This document shows positions 17,929 through 26,380 of a stretch of DNA of 64,000 bases, piece by piece. Position numbers and translations under genes: made by a program. Location of the stretch: assembly GCF_037940415.1 (NCBI RefSeq), contig NZ_CP149798.1, positions 5,737,001 through 5,801,000 of the forward strand. Reading direction: 5' to 3'. The number at the start of each line of letters is the position of its first letter. Position 1 is the stretch's first letter. Source of the DNA: Streptomyces sp. f51. GTDB taxonomy: Bacteria > Actinomycetota > Actinomycetes > Streptomycetales > Streptomycetaceae. The notes under the pieces were generated by a model that worked only from the letters and a program-made list of their open reading frames with translations, was not told the origin of the DNA and did not search any database.

Positions 17929-18981
17929 CTATTCCTGCTTCTTGCGGCGCGTGCCGAAGACGATCTCGTCCCAGCTCGGGACCGCCGCTCTGCGGCCCGG
18001 GCGGACGCCGTCGGCCTCGGCCTGGCGGTCCGTCGCGCCGACGAGCCGGTCGCGATGGCTGCCCACCGAACGGGGCATGAGGACGTCCGCGTACGCGGAA
18101 CCGGCACCCGCCGAGGCGGCGGGAGCCGGGGGCTCCTCCTCCTCGGGCTCGGTGACGGGCTCCTCGGCGGCGGGCCGTTCGGCGGGGGCGGGCCGCTCGG
18201 GCACCACCATGTCGCCCCGGAAGCTGGGCACCGCTTCCAGAAGACTGGTCAGCGAGTCCCGGTCCTCGGCCTCTTCGGCCGTCTCCGGGGAGGCCGGGGG
18301 CAGACTCGGCCGCTCCGTCTGGCGGTCCAGGGCACGGTCCAGCGGACGGTCGCGGGGCAGCCTGGCGATCCGGGGCACGAACGGGAAGCTCGGCTCGGGC
18401 GCCGCGAGGTCGTCGGACTCGCCGATCAGCGAGCGCGCCTCCTCGTCGACGGCCTGGACGAGCCGCCGGGGCGGGTCGTAGGTCCAGCTCGCGGCATGCG
18501 GTTCACCCGCGACGCGGTAGACGAGCAGAACCTCCCAGGTGCCGTCGTCGCGGCGCCAGGAGTCCCACTGGACGGTGTCCTTCTCGGCACCCCGGATCAG
18601 CAGTCGCTCCTGGACGGCCTCACCGAGCTGGGGGCCAGCGTTCTCGCCGGGACGGCGGACGGGAGTCTTCCTGGCGCGCTCGGCCATGAAGGCGCGCTCG
18701 GCCAGCACGGGCCCCTCGAAGCGGCGCACGCGATCGACGGGGATGCCGGCGAGCTGGGCGACTTCCTCCGCGGAGGCACCGGCGCGTATACGCGCCTGGA
18801 TGTCACGGGGGCGGAGATGGCTCTCCACCTCGATCTCGATCTGGCCGAGGCGGGGACGGTCGCCGCGGACGGCGGCGCGCAGCCGCTCGTCAATCGGAAG
18901 CGTGTATTCCGTGCTGTCCGCAGCCTTCAGCACCAGCCGTGTGCCGTCGTTAGAGACGGCCACGACACGCAGTTCGGGCAT
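17929..18981 (-). CDS. sepH: Cell division protein SepH
   Basis: This 350-aa protein matches SepH, a conserved actinobacterial factor that binds FtsZ and promotes its assembly at division septa. The N-terminal DUF3071 region (1-170) starts MPELRVVAVSNDGTRL and contains a helix-turn-helix-like segment near residues 69-89 (ASAEEVAQLAGIPVDRVRRF), which is known in SepH to act in FtsZ stimulation rather than DNA binding. Residues 190-320 are acidic, Pro/Glu-rich and disordered, and the basic C-terminus ends FGTRRKKQE. GGGAGGT precedes the ATG; the frame is open 29 codons further upstream without a better start. Confidence 0.93.
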   Translation of the reverse strand: MPELRVVAVSNDGTRLVLKAADSTEYTLPIDERLRAAVRGDRPRLGQIEIEVESHLRPRDIQARIRAGASAEEVAQLAGIPVDRVRRFEGPVLAERAFMAERARKTPVRRPGENAGPQLGEAVQERLLIRGAEKDTVQWDSWRRDDGTWEVLLVYRVAGEPHAASWTYDPPRRLVQAVDEEARSLIGESDDLAAPEPSFPFVPRIARLPRDRPLDRALDRQTERPSLPPASPETAEEAEDRDSLTSLLEAVPSFRGDMVVPERPAPAERPAAEEPVTEPEEEEPPAPAASAGAGSAYADVLMPRSVGSHRDRLVGATDRQAEADGVRPGRRAAVPSWDEIVFGTRRKKQE

Positions 18982-19454
18982 GGGGACCTCCCGGGTGGTG
19001 CCTGCCGACGTCACGTGCGTCGCTGCTTCCGCTAGTCGAGTGTGGCCTGCCCGGGTGCAGCCTGCCACAACCTTGCCGAGTTGCCCGGCGTGTCGGGCGC
19101 GGGCCCGGGGTCGCCGTTATGGCACGGTTACCTGTTTTGCAACACTAAGTGACGAACTCCATCACCCTGTGCAACGAGCCCCCTCCCGGCGGTCCTGCAA
19201 GGCCCCGGACACCCCGGCGGGAGTCCGGACCCAGGGCTCGCAACAGTACTCCATTCGGGCCACTTGCGTGGATCGGCACGCCGCTCAACTTCTAGTGGGG
19301 GGTGCTAGTTGGCCGATCCCGGCGCCTCTTCGCCGCCCGCGGGACGTGGCGCACTTCACGTAATCGGCAGAAACGGAACTTATCGTTTCGCCCGTACGTC
19401 CCTTTCTCGTGCGGTCGGTCGATCAAGTACGGGAAAGGCAGGCAAGGTCCGGGA
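18982..19454. other. Intergenic region upstream of sepH and of the two-span membrane protein
   Basis: This 473-base divergent gap has no ORF that looks real. It includes an inverted repeat GAAACG (19369-19374) and CGTTTC (19383-19388) with an eight-base spacer, about 65 bases before the next start, which could be an operator. The sepH side contains the words CTGCCCGGGTGCAG. Confidence 0.35.
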
Positions 19455-20252
19455 ATGCGTGAGAAGCCGGATGTCGGCGGCGAGAAGCCGGGTGCCGACG
19501 TGGAACCGAGGAAGAAGCGGCTGGACCTGAGCGTCCCCCAGGTGGCGGGGAGCGCGGTCGCCGCGGTGGTCGCGGCGAAACTGGCGTCCTATTTCGGTGT
19601 CTACGGGACGATCCTGGGCGCCGGGCTGGTCAGCGTCGTCGCCACCTGCGGAGGGACGGTGTTCCAGCACTTCTTCCGGCGCACCGGCGAACAGCTCCGC
19701 GACGCGGCGGTCCCTGCGAGACCGAAGTCCCCGCCGGCGCCCGGTACTCCGGGCGGGTTCGGCGAGTTCGCCGAGTTCGGTGAGGGAACCGTCTATCGCG
19801 CGCGGGTCAGGAGCTGGAGGAGGCCGCTGGTGGCGACCGCTCTGGTCTTCGGCGTCACGATGGCCGGAATCACCACGTACGAAGCGGTCTCGGGCCAGAG
19901 CTTCAGCGGCGGCGGCACGAGCACGACGGTCGGCGACGCCTTCAAGGGCCACACGTCCGGCTCGCAGAAGCGTGAACCCGCCACCACTCCGTCGACCGGT
20001 TCCCCGCGGTCCTCGTCACCGGCCGCTCCGGAACCGGCACCGTCCACCGACGGCGCCGGCTCGGGCGACGCGGGCACGGGCGGCGGTACGACGGTCACGC
20101 CGGCCCCGGGCGACAGCGCCTCGCCGGGTTCCGGAACCGGGGACGGCACCCCGGCTCCCGAACCGAGCGCGACCGCTACGACCCCAGAACCCTCCGCAAG
20201 TAGTCGTTCGCAAAGCGCCGGTCCGGATCGAGCCGGTCCCGCAGCGCCGTGA
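19455..20252 (+). CDS. Two-span membrane protein with Ser/Thr/Pro-rich tail, function unknown
   Basis: This 265-aa protein is not assigned to a family. It begins with a charged cytoplasmic segment, then a Gly/Ala-rich hydrophobic stretch (residues about 34-68: VAAVVAAKLASYFGVYG...), a short charged loop, a second hydrophobic span near residue 120 (ALVFGVTMAGITTYEAV), and a long Ser/Thr/Pro/Gly-rich C-terminus that is probably outside the cell. The last 77 bases overlap the 3' end of the opposite-strand oxidase gene, so the reading frame and stop should be treated with some care. The start is the first ATG after AAGGTCCGGGA. Codon use is normal for the genome. Confidence 0.65.
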   Translation: MREKPDVGGEKPGADVEPRKKRLDLSVPQVAGSAVAAVVAAKLASYFGVYGTILGAGLVSVVATCGGTVFQHFFRRTGEQLRDAAVPARPKSPPAPGTPGGFGEFAEFGEGTVYRARVRSWRRPLVATALVFGVTMAGITTYEAVSGQSFSGGGTSTTVGDAFKGHTSGSQKREPATTPSTGSPRSSSPAAPEPAPSTDGAGSGDAGTGGGTTVTPAPGDSASPGSGTGDGTPAPEPSATATTPEPSASSRSQSAGPDRAGPAAP

Positions 20253-21495
20253 ACTCGCCGAAGCGCGGGTAGGTCTTGGCGAAGTACTCCGCGTCGCGCG
20301 TGTGCACCTTGCCCCAGTGCGGCCGTCCCTCGTGCGCGGTGAAGATCCGCTCGGCGGCGGTGAAGTACGCCTGGTAGGGGGTGCCCCTGAACATGTGGAC
20401 CGCGATGTACGCGCTCTCCCGTCCGGACGCCGTGGACAGGGTGATGTCGTCGGCGGGCGCGGTCCGCACCTCCACGGGGAAGCTCACCCGCAGGGAGGAG
20501 GCGTCGACCATCGCCTTCAGCTCGCGCAGCGTCTCGACCAGGGCCTCGCGCGGCACGGCGTACTCCATCTCCACGAACCGCACGCGGCGCGGCGAGGTGA
20601 AGACCTTGTACGGGATGTCGGTGTAGGTCCGCGCGGACAGCGCGCGGCTGGAGAATCCGGCGATCGAGGGGATGGCCGCCGGGACGGCCCGGCCGATCAG
20701 GTTGGCCACCTGGAAGGCGCCGTTGGAGAGGAACTCGTCCTCGATCCAGCCGCGGACGGGACCGACCGGGTTCTCGGGGCCCGCGCTGCGGTTGTTGCGC
20801 TTGGTGTTGCAGTTGCCGGTGTGCGGGAACCAGTAGAACTCGAAGTGCTCGTTCCCGGCGAACAGTTCCTCGAAGTCGGCGGTGACCTTGTCGAAGGTCA
20901 TCGGCTCCTCGCGGGCCGTGAGCAGGAAGACGGGCTCCACGGCGAAGGTGATCGCGGTGATGATCCCCAGGGCGCCGATGCCTATGCGGGCCGCCGCGAA
21001 GATCTCCGGGTTCTCGGTCGCGGAGCAGGTCAGCAGCGAGCCGTCCGCCGTCACCAGTTCCAGGCCCCTGATCTGGGCGGCGATGGAGGCGGAGTCGCGG
21101 CCGGTGCCGTGCGTCCCCGTGCTGGTCGCTCCCGAGACCGTCTGCTCCATGATGTCGCCCATGTTGGTGAGCGACAGACCCTCGCGCGCGAGGGCCATGT
21201 TGAGCCTCTTGAGCGGGGTGCCCGCCTCGACCGTGACCGTCATGGCCGTACGGTCGATCTTCCGGATGCCGGTCAACAGTTGAGGCCGGATCAATACGCC
21301 GTCGGTCGCTGCGGCGGCCGTGAAGGAGTGCCCGGTGCCGACGGCCTTCACCGTCAGACCGTCCTCGGCGGCCCTGCGTACGGCGGCGGACAGCTCGTCC
21401 ACCGAGGCAGGGGTGACTTCCCGTACGGGAAGAGCGGTGACGTTGCCCGCCCAGTTACGCCACGTGCCGTTCTTCTCGCTCACTGTGGTGCTCAT
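20176..21495 (-). CDS. FAD-linked D-arabinono-1,4-lactone/alditol-type oxidase
   Basis: This 439-aa flavoenzyme has an FAD-binding_4 domain (about 15-185) and an ALO domain (about 190-435). His56 in VGTGHSF is the residue that carries covalently bound FAD in this family, and the C-terminal HWGKVH segment is part of the substrate site. Related enzymes oxidise sugar lactones or polyols with oxygen and produce peroxide; the substrate here is unknown. The ATG lies inside the end of the MFS gene (41-base overlap) behind a GGGGAGGG ribosome site, so the two are translationally coupled and possibly form one transport/oxidation unit. Confidence 0.85.
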   Translation of the reverse strand: MSTTVSEKNGTWRNWAGNVTALPVREVTPASVDELSAAVRRAAEDGLTVKAVGTGHSFTAAAATDGVLIRPQLLTGIRKIDRTAMTVTVEAGTPLKRLNMALAREGLSLTNMGDIMEQTVSGATSTGTHGTGRDSASIAAQIRGLELVTADGSLLTCSATENPEIFAAARIGIGALGIITAITFAVEPVFLLTAREEPMTFDKVTADFEELFAGNEHFEFYWFPHTGNCNTKRNNRSAGPENPVGPVRGWIEDEFLSNGAFQVANLIGRAVPAAIPSIAGFSSRALSARTYTDIPYKVFTSPRRVRFVEMEYAVPREALVETLRELKAMVDASSLRVSFPVEVRTAPADDITLSTASGRESAYIAVHMFRGTPYQAYFTAAERIFTAHEGRPHWGKVHTRDAEYFAKTYPRFGEFTALRDRLDPDRRFANDYLRRVLGS

Positions 21496-22693
21496 GCGAC
21501 CCTCCCCGCTGAAGAACCGGCCTGCTGAGCCGGCGGTACCCCAGGAAACCGACCGCGACCGCGACGGCTCCGGACGCGGCCGGAACCCCGTACCCGGCTT
21601 CCGCGCCGGCGGAGTCGATCACCCAGCCGGCCACGGAGGAACCGAGCGCGACCCCGACGGCGAGTCCTGTGCTCACCCAGGTCATGCCCTCGGTCAGTTT
21701 CGCGCGAGGTACGTGCTGTTCGATGAGGGACATCGTCGTGATCATCGTGGGAGCGATGGACAGGCCCGCAAGGAACAGCGCCACGGCCAGGAACGGCAAG
21801 TTTCCGACCAGTAGGAGGGGGATCATACTCACGGCCATCGCGCATATGCCCAGCAGCCACCTGCCTTCCGCGGCCCCCTTGAAGTGCAGCAGTCCGAAGA
21901 CGGCACCCGCGAGGCAGGAGCCCGCCGCGTAGAGGGCCAGGACGATGCTCGCGGCGCCCTTGTGGCCCTGTTCGTCGGCGAAGGCGACGGTGACCACGTC
22001 GACGGCTCCGAAGATCGTCCCGACCGCCACGAACGTGGCCACGAGGACCTGGAGCCCGGCCGAGCGGAGCGCCGAGCCGTCGTTGTGCTGTCCGCGAGGA
22101 TGCGGCCGCGGTTCGGTGGCGCGCTGGGAGGTCAGCCAGAAGACGCCCGCCGCGAGGAAGCCGGCGGCGAGCAGCGGTCCGGCCTCCGGGAACCACACCG
22201 TGCACAGGCCGATGGAGATGATCGGCCCGAAGATGAAGCAGATCTCGTCCACCACGGACTCCAGGGAGTACGCGGTGTGCAGCTGGGGGGTGCCTCCGTA
22301 GAGGGCCGCCCAGCGGGATCGGATCATCGCGCCGATGCTCGGGACGCTGCCGATGCCCGCCGCGCACACGAACAGGACCCAGTCGGGCCACCCGAAGTGC
22401 GCGGCGGCCAGGAGGCCCACGGCCGCCGCGAGCGCGAACAGTGTCACCGGACGCAGGACCCTGCGCTGGCCGTGCAGATCGACCAGACGCGAGACCTGTG
22501 GGCCCATCGCCGCGGCCGCCAGCGCGATCGTCGCCGACAGCGCGCCCGCGAGGCCGTAGCGCCCGGTCAGCTGGGAGATCATCGTGACGACGCCGATGCC
22601 CATCATGGACAACGGCATCCGGCCGAGCAGGCCCGCGGCGGAGAAGCTCTTGGAGCCTGGGGCGGCGAACAGGGCGCGGTACGGGCTGGGCAC
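21455..22693 (-). CDS. MFS transporter, 12 transmembrane segments
   Basis: This 412-aa polytopic membrane protein of the major facilitator superfamily starts MPSPYRALFAAPGSKSF and shows about twelve hydrophobic spans. A loop segment DLHGQRRVLRP after span 2 matches the MFS motif A region. The C-terminus is hydrophilic and His/Glu-rich. It starts at a GTG preceded by GGAGA. A candidate iron-responsive palindrome lies 86 bases upstream, which would fit a role in siderophore or metal efflux, but the substrate cannot be read from sequence. Confidence 0.85.
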   Translation of the reverse strand: MPSPYRALFAAPGSKSFSAAGLLGRMPLSMMGIGVVTMISQLTGRYGLAGALSATIALAAAAMGPQVSRLVDLHGQRRVLRPVTLFALAAAVGLLAAAHFGWPDWVLFVCAAGIGSVPSIGAMIRSRWAALYGGTPQLHTAYSLESVVDEICFIFGPIISIGLCTVWFPEAGPLLAAGFLAAGVFWLTSQRATEPRPHPRGQHNDGSALRSAGLQVLVATFVAVGTIFGAVDVVTVAFADEQGHKGAASIVLALYAAGSCLAGAVFGLLHFKGAAEGRWLLGICAMAVSMIPLLLVGNLPFLAVALFLAGLSIAPTMITTMSLIEQHVPRAKLTEGMTWVSTGLAVGVALGSSVAGWVIDSAGAEAGYGVPAASGAVAVAVGFLGYRRLSRPVLQRGGSHEHHSEREERHVA

Positions 22694-23056
22694 GAGGTCT
22701 CCGTCGGCTCGGCTCGGCCCTCCCGTCCACCGCGGGCGGCCGAACTTCTGTAAGGCGTGAAGCTGGCCGATACAGCTTACGGGTTAGGTAACCCTAATTA
22801 CAGCACCTCGGCCCCGTCCGGTCGTTCGGCCGCGCGATACCCGCGCGGTCGTTCGGCCGCCGCGCCCGTCCGACGCCCGTCCCACGCCCGTCCGCGTTCC
22901 GCCCGCCCACGGGGCGCCCACGAGGCGTCCGTCCGGGCGCTCGGCCGTTCGTGTGGCGCCCGTTCGTGCGCGCCGCCGCCGTGCGCACCGTCGTTGTCGC
23001 CCGCTCGTCACCCCGCCGGTTCTCGCCCGTCAGCGGCGGGTGGCAGGATCGGACCC
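22694..23056. other. Divergent intergenic region, MFS transporter / ferrochelatase
   Basis: This 363-base gap contains the candidate iron box at 22779-22797. Beyond it, 22801-23040 is a GC-rich, low-complexity stretch with repeated GGTCGTTCGGCCG-like and CGCCCGTCC-like words. No gene is supported there. Confidence 0.45.
22779..22797. promoter_or_regulatory. Candidate iron box (DmdR/IdeR-type operator)
   Basis: The site has perfect six-base arms GGGTTA (22781-22786) and TAACCC (22789-22794) around GG, followed by TAA. It agrees with a recalled IdeR/DmdR consensus (TTAGGTTAG..TAACCTAA) at about 13 of 19 positions. Its location 86 bases before the MFS start suggests iron-dependent repression of that gene, with ferrochelatase as the alternative target. 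Confidence 0.5.
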
Positions 23057-24184
23057 ATGCCAGAAGTGCTCGATGCCACCCCCTACGACGCCCTGCTCCT
23101 GCTCTCGTTCGGCGGTCCCGAGGGCCCGGACGACGTGGTCCCGTTCCTGGAGAACGTGACGCGGGGCAGAGGTATCCCCAAGGAACGGCTCAAGGAGGTC
23201 GGGCAGCACTACTTCCTGTTCGACGGGATCAGCCCGATCAACGAACAGAACAGGGCGCTGCTCGACGCGCTGCGCAAGGACTTCGCCGGGCACGGTCTGG
23301 ACCTGCCGGTCTACTGGGGCAACCGCAACTGGGCGCCGTACCTGACCGACACCCTGCGCGAGATGGCCGCCCACGGGCGGCGCCGGATCCTGGTGCTGGC
23401 CACCAGCGCGTACGCCTCGTACTCGGGTTGCCGGCAGTACCGCGAGGACCTGGCGGGAGCCCTGGCGGTCCTGGCGGAGGAACGGATCGAGCCGCCGAGG
23501 GTCGACAAGCTGCGGCACTACTTCAACCACCCCGGGTTCGTGGAGCCGATGACCGAGGGCGTCCTCGCGTCGCTCGCCGAGCTGCCCGAGGACGTCAGGG
23601 CGGGCGCCCACCTGGTGTTCACCACCCACTCGATCCCGGTCGCCGCGGCGGACACCTCCGGCCCCGCCGAGGGACACGGCGACGGCGGTGCCTACGTCCG
23701 GCAGCACCTGGACGTGGCCCGGCTGATCGCGGACGCGGTGCGCGAGGCGACCGGGACCGACCACCCCTGGCGGCTCGTCTACCAGTCGCGCTCCGGGGCC
23801 CCGCACATCCCGTGGCTGGAGCCCGACATCTGCGACCACCTGGAGGAGCTGCACGGGGCCGGAGCGGCGGCCGCGGTCATGGTGCCGATCGGGTTCGTCT
23901 CCGACCACATGGAGGTCCTGTACGACCTGGACACCGAGGCGCGGGCGAAGGCGCTGGAGCTCGGCCTGCCCGTGCGCCGGTCGGCCACGGTGGGCTCCGA
24001 TCCCCGGTTCGCCGCGGCGGTCAGGGACCTGGTGCTGGAGCGCGCCGCCGCCGAGACCGGCCGCCAGGTGACACGGTGTGCCCTGGGCGCGCTCGGCGCG
24101 AGTCACGACCTGTGCCCGGTGGGCTGCTGCCCGGCCCGCACGCCCAAGCCCGCCGCCGCGGGCGCCGACAGCCCCTTCGCCTGA
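23057..24184 (+). CDS. hemH: Ferrochelatase (coproporphyrin type)
   Basis: This 375-aa enzyme inserts iron into a porphyrin. In actinobacteria it is known to act on coproporphyrin III in the CPD branch of heme synthesis (also named cpfC). Recognisable segments are DALLLLSFGGPEGPDDV at the N-terminus, VYWGNRNWAPY, TTHSIPV (catalytic His) and QSRSGAPHIPWLEPDI. The C-terminal tail has cysteines in RCALG and CPVGCC that could hold a [2Fe-2S] cluster, as in mycobacterial ferrochelatase. The open frame extends upstream to 22757 but is GC-rich repeat there; the ATG at 23057 fits the family and lies seven bases after CAGGAT, a leaderless-like arrangement. Confidence 0.93.
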   Translation: MPEVLDATPYDALLLLSFGGPEGPDDVVPFLENVTRGRGIPKERLKEVGQHYFLFDGISPINEQNRALLDALRKDFAGHGLDLPVYWGNRNWAPYLTDTLREMAAHGRRRILVLATSAYASYSGCRQYREDLAGALAVLAEERIEPPRVDKLRHYFNHPGFVEPMTEGVLASLAELPEDVRAGAHLVFTTHSIPVAAADTSGPAEGHGDGGAYVRQHLDVARLIADAVREATGTDHPWRLVYQSRSGAPHIPWLEPDICDHLEELHGAGAAAAVMVPIGFVSDHMEVLYDLDTEARAKALELGLPVRRSATVGSDPRFAAAVRDLVLERAAAETGRQVTRCALGALGASHDLCPVGCCPARTPKPAAAGADSPFA

Positions 24185-24192
24185 GGAATCAC

Positions 24193-25008
24193 GTGACCGA
24201 GCCCCTGCACACCGAACTCCTCCAGCTCGCGCACGAGGCCGCCCGCCGCGCGGGCGAGCTGCTGCGCGACGGCCGGCCGGCCGACCTGGCGGTCGCCGCG
24301 ACCAAGTCCAGCCCGATCGACGTCGTCACCGAGATGGACATCGCCGCCGAGAAGCTGATCACCTCGCTGATCGCCGAGCACCGCCCCGCGGACGGCCTCC
24401 TCGGGGAGGAGGGCGCGGCGACCGAGGGCACCAGCGGCGTCCGCTGGATCGTCGACCCCCTCGACGGCACCGTCAACTACCTGTACGGACTGCCGACCTG
24501 GGCCGTGTCCATCGCGGCCCAGGTCGACGGCGAGACCGTCGTCGGCGTCGTGGCGGCACCGATGCGCGGCGAGACGTACCACGCGGTCCGCGGCCGGGGC
24601 GCCCGTGCCTCCGGCGCGTGGGTCGGCGAGCGCCGGCTGGCCTGCCGCCCGTCCCCGCCGCTGGACCAGGCGCTCGTCTCGACCGGCTTCAACTACGTGA
24701 CCGAGGTCAAGACCCATCAGGCCGATGTGGCCCAGCGGCTGATCCCGCTCGTGCGTGACATCCGGCGCTCCGGTTCCGCGGCGGTCGACCTGTGCGACGT
24801 CGCGGCCGGCCGCCTCGACGGCTACTACGAGCGCGGTCTGCACCCCTGGGACCTCGCGGCGGGGGACCTGATCGCCCGGGAAGCGGGCGCGGTGACTGGT
24901 GGACGCCCCGGAGAGCGCCCCACGGGCGATCTCGCGGTCGCGGCCTCCCCGGGCGTCTTCGAGCCCCTCCAGCGGCTCCTGGAGGACTTCGGGGCCTGGC
25001 ACGACTGA
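24193..25008 (+). CDS. Inositol monophosphatase family phosphatase (SuhB-like)
   Basis: This 271-aa Mg2+-dependent phosphatase has GEEGA (metal-binding Glu), WIVDPLDGTVNY (the family signature with catalytic Asp residues) and HPWDLAAGDLIAREAGA, the C-terminal signature with the last metal-ligating Asp. It may hydrolyse myo-inositol 1-phosphate, needed for inositol and mycothiol, or histidinol phosphate. It begins at a GTG eight bases after the hemH stop region, behind GAGGA, so it is probably co-transcribed with hemH. From memory, the mycobacterial suhB neighbourhood is collinear with the genes that follow here. Confidence 0.9.
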   Translation: MTEPLHTELLQLAHEAARRAGELLRDGRPADLAVAATKSSPIDVVTEMDIAAEKLITSLIAEHRPADGLLGEEGAATEGTSGVRWIVDPLDGTVNYLYGLPTWAVSIAAQVDGETVVGVVAAPMRGETYHAVRGRGARASGAWVGERRLACRPSPPLDQALVSTGFNYVTEVKTHQADVAQRLIPLVRDIRRSGSAAVDLCDVAAGRLDGYYERGLHPWDLAAGDLIAREAGAVTGGRPGERPTGDLAVAASPGVFEPLQRLLEDFGAWHD

Positions 25009-25076
25009 CCGCGGGACGGGGAACGGCCGAGGGCGGGAGTCCCGGCCGCCCCGAGGAGCGGTGGCGAGCGAAACGG

Positions 25077-25115
25077 AGCGGGGCCCCGGTACTGGATCGA
25101 TACCGGGGCCCCGCT
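25077..25115. terminator. Bidirectional terminator after the IMPase gene
   Basis: A 15-bp perfect stem (25077-25091 with 25101-25115) has a nine-base loop and lies between convergent genes. Confidence 0.82.
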
Positions 25116-25129
25116 CTCGTACGTGCCGA

Positions 25130-25303
25130 TCAGACGCGTGTGGCGCCGACCTCCACACCGTGCTCCGCGGCGAGGCGGTGCAGGTCGTCCAGCTCGGCCT
25201 GCTCGATCTCCGTGAGGAAGTCGTCGCCTGTTTCGCGGGCCCGCGTCAGGTCGGACTCGGTCGTCCTTATGCGCTGCAAAAGTCCCGTGGTGAATGCGTC
25301 CAT
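25130..25303 (-). CDS. 57-residue helical protein, unknown function
   Basis: This short gene encodes a 57-aa acidic, helical protein (MDAFTTGLLQRIRTTESDLT...ELDDLHRLAAEHGVEV). It has no Cys, signal peptide or membrane span. The heptad-like spacing of Leu/Ile suggests a helical hairpin or coiled coil. AGGGGG precedes the ATG at the usual distance, a terminator lies 15 bases after the stop, and codon third positions are GC-rich, all of which support a real gene. Its location next to cutRS is the only functional hint. Confidence 0.75.
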   Translation of the reverse strand: MDAFTTGLLQRIRTTESDLTRARETGDDFLTEIEQAELDDLHRLAAEHGVEVGATRV

Positions 25304-25720
25304 GCTGCGCCCCCTCGTCCTGGGTCGTGGGTCGGGTGGCACGGGGGTGTGCCGATGGAAAGGGGCGATCACGTCTCCGAATGGGGTGCCTGCCCAGCGC
25401 TGCCCGGGCTGGGCGGCGACGGTGCCGGACACCCACGCCCGCTCTGCGGAAGCGTTGGACGTACCACAATGTGGCTTGCCACATGCAGAGCGTGATCGCG
25501 GGGTGTAAAGCCGTCCTCCCCCCGCTCTCTTCCGTGGAAACCTCAACCCGGCGAGAAAATCCCGCATTCCCGGTCCCGCGGACGCGCTTCCCGGCCGCCG
25601 CCCCCGTCTTACAGCCGGTTTATGGCCGAAACGGGCAGGATGGAGCTCTCATCCGTGACGGACCTGCCCGCGTGGTGCGCTGAAGCGTGCCCGCCGGTGG
25701 ACAGAGGAAGGACAAGCGAC
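25304..25720. other. Divergent intergenic region upstream of cutRS
   Basis: This 417-base gap holds a conspicuous inverted repeat, ATGTGGC (25469-25475) and GCCACAT (25478-25484), annotated separately. The rest is GC-rich with no ORF that I trust; the frame open from 25622 is the unused upstream part of cutR. Confidence 0.45.
25469..25484. promoter_or_regulatory. Perfect inverted repeat, possible operator
   Basis: The seven-base arms ATGTGGC and GCCACAT are separated by TT. The site is about 165 bases upstream of the 57-aa gene and 237 bases upstream of cutR. The binding protein is unknown. Confidence 0.4.
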
Positions 25721-26374
25721 GTGCGTGTACTCGTCGTCGAGGACGAGCAGCTGCTCGCCGATGCGGTGGCCACCGGACTGCGCCGGGAGGCCATGGCCGT
25801 CGACGTCGTGTACGACGGGGCGGCCGCGCTGGAGCGCATCGGGGTCAACGACTACGACGTGGTCGTTTTGGACCGCGACCTCCCGCTCGTGCACGGCGAC
25901 GACGTCTGCCGCAAGATCGTCGAGCTCGGCATGCCCACGCGCGTGCTGATGCTGACCGCGTCCGGTGACGTCAGCGACCGTGTCGAGGGCCTGGAGATCG
26001 GCGCCGACGACTACCTCCCCAAGCCGTTCGCGTTCAGCGAGCTGACCGCACGCGTGCGTGCCCTCGGCCGTCGTACGAGCGTGCCGCTGCCGCCCGTCCT
26101 GGAGCGCGCCGGGATCAAGCTCGACCCCAACCGCCGCGAGGTCTTCCGCGACGGCAAGGAGGTCCAGCTCGCTCCCAAGGAGTTCGCCGTCCTGGAGGTG
26201 CTGCTGCGCAGCGAGGGCGCCGTGGTCTCCGCGGAGCAGCTCCTGGAGAAGGCCTGGGACGAGAACACGGACCCGTTCACCAACGTGGTGCGCGTGACCG
26301 TCATGACGCTGCGGCGCAAGCTCGGCGAGCCCGCCGTGATCGTCACCGTGCCCGGCTCCGGGTACAGGATCTGA
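25721..26374 (+). CDS. cutR: Response regulator CutR (OmpR family)
   Basis: This 217-aa regulator has the same length as I recall for CutR of S. lividans. The receiver domain (1-115) has the acidic pair in VVEDEQ, the phospho-acceptor Asp51 in VVLDRDLPL, and the conserved Lys in DDYLPKPF. The C-terminal winged helix (about 125-215) is of the OmpR/PhoB type (LAPKEFAVLEVLL; VVRVTVMTLRRKLG). It starts at a GTG after AGGAAGGA; the frame is open to 25622, but the receiver domain begins here. cutS follows after six bases. CutRS was described as affecting antibiotic production and is known to respond to secretion or envelope stress. Confidence 0.93.
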   Translation: MRVLVVEDEQLLADAVATGLRREAMAVDVVYDGAAALERIGVNDYDVVVLDRDLPLVHGDDVCRKIVELGMPTRVLMLTASGDVSDRVEGLEIGADDYLPKPFAFSELTARVRALGRRTSVPLPPVLERAGIKLDPNRREVFRDGKEVQLAPKEFAVLEVLLRSEGAVVSAEQLLEKAWDENTDPFTNVVRVTVMTLRRKLGEPAVIVTVPGSGYRI

Positions 26375-26380
26375 GCCACC

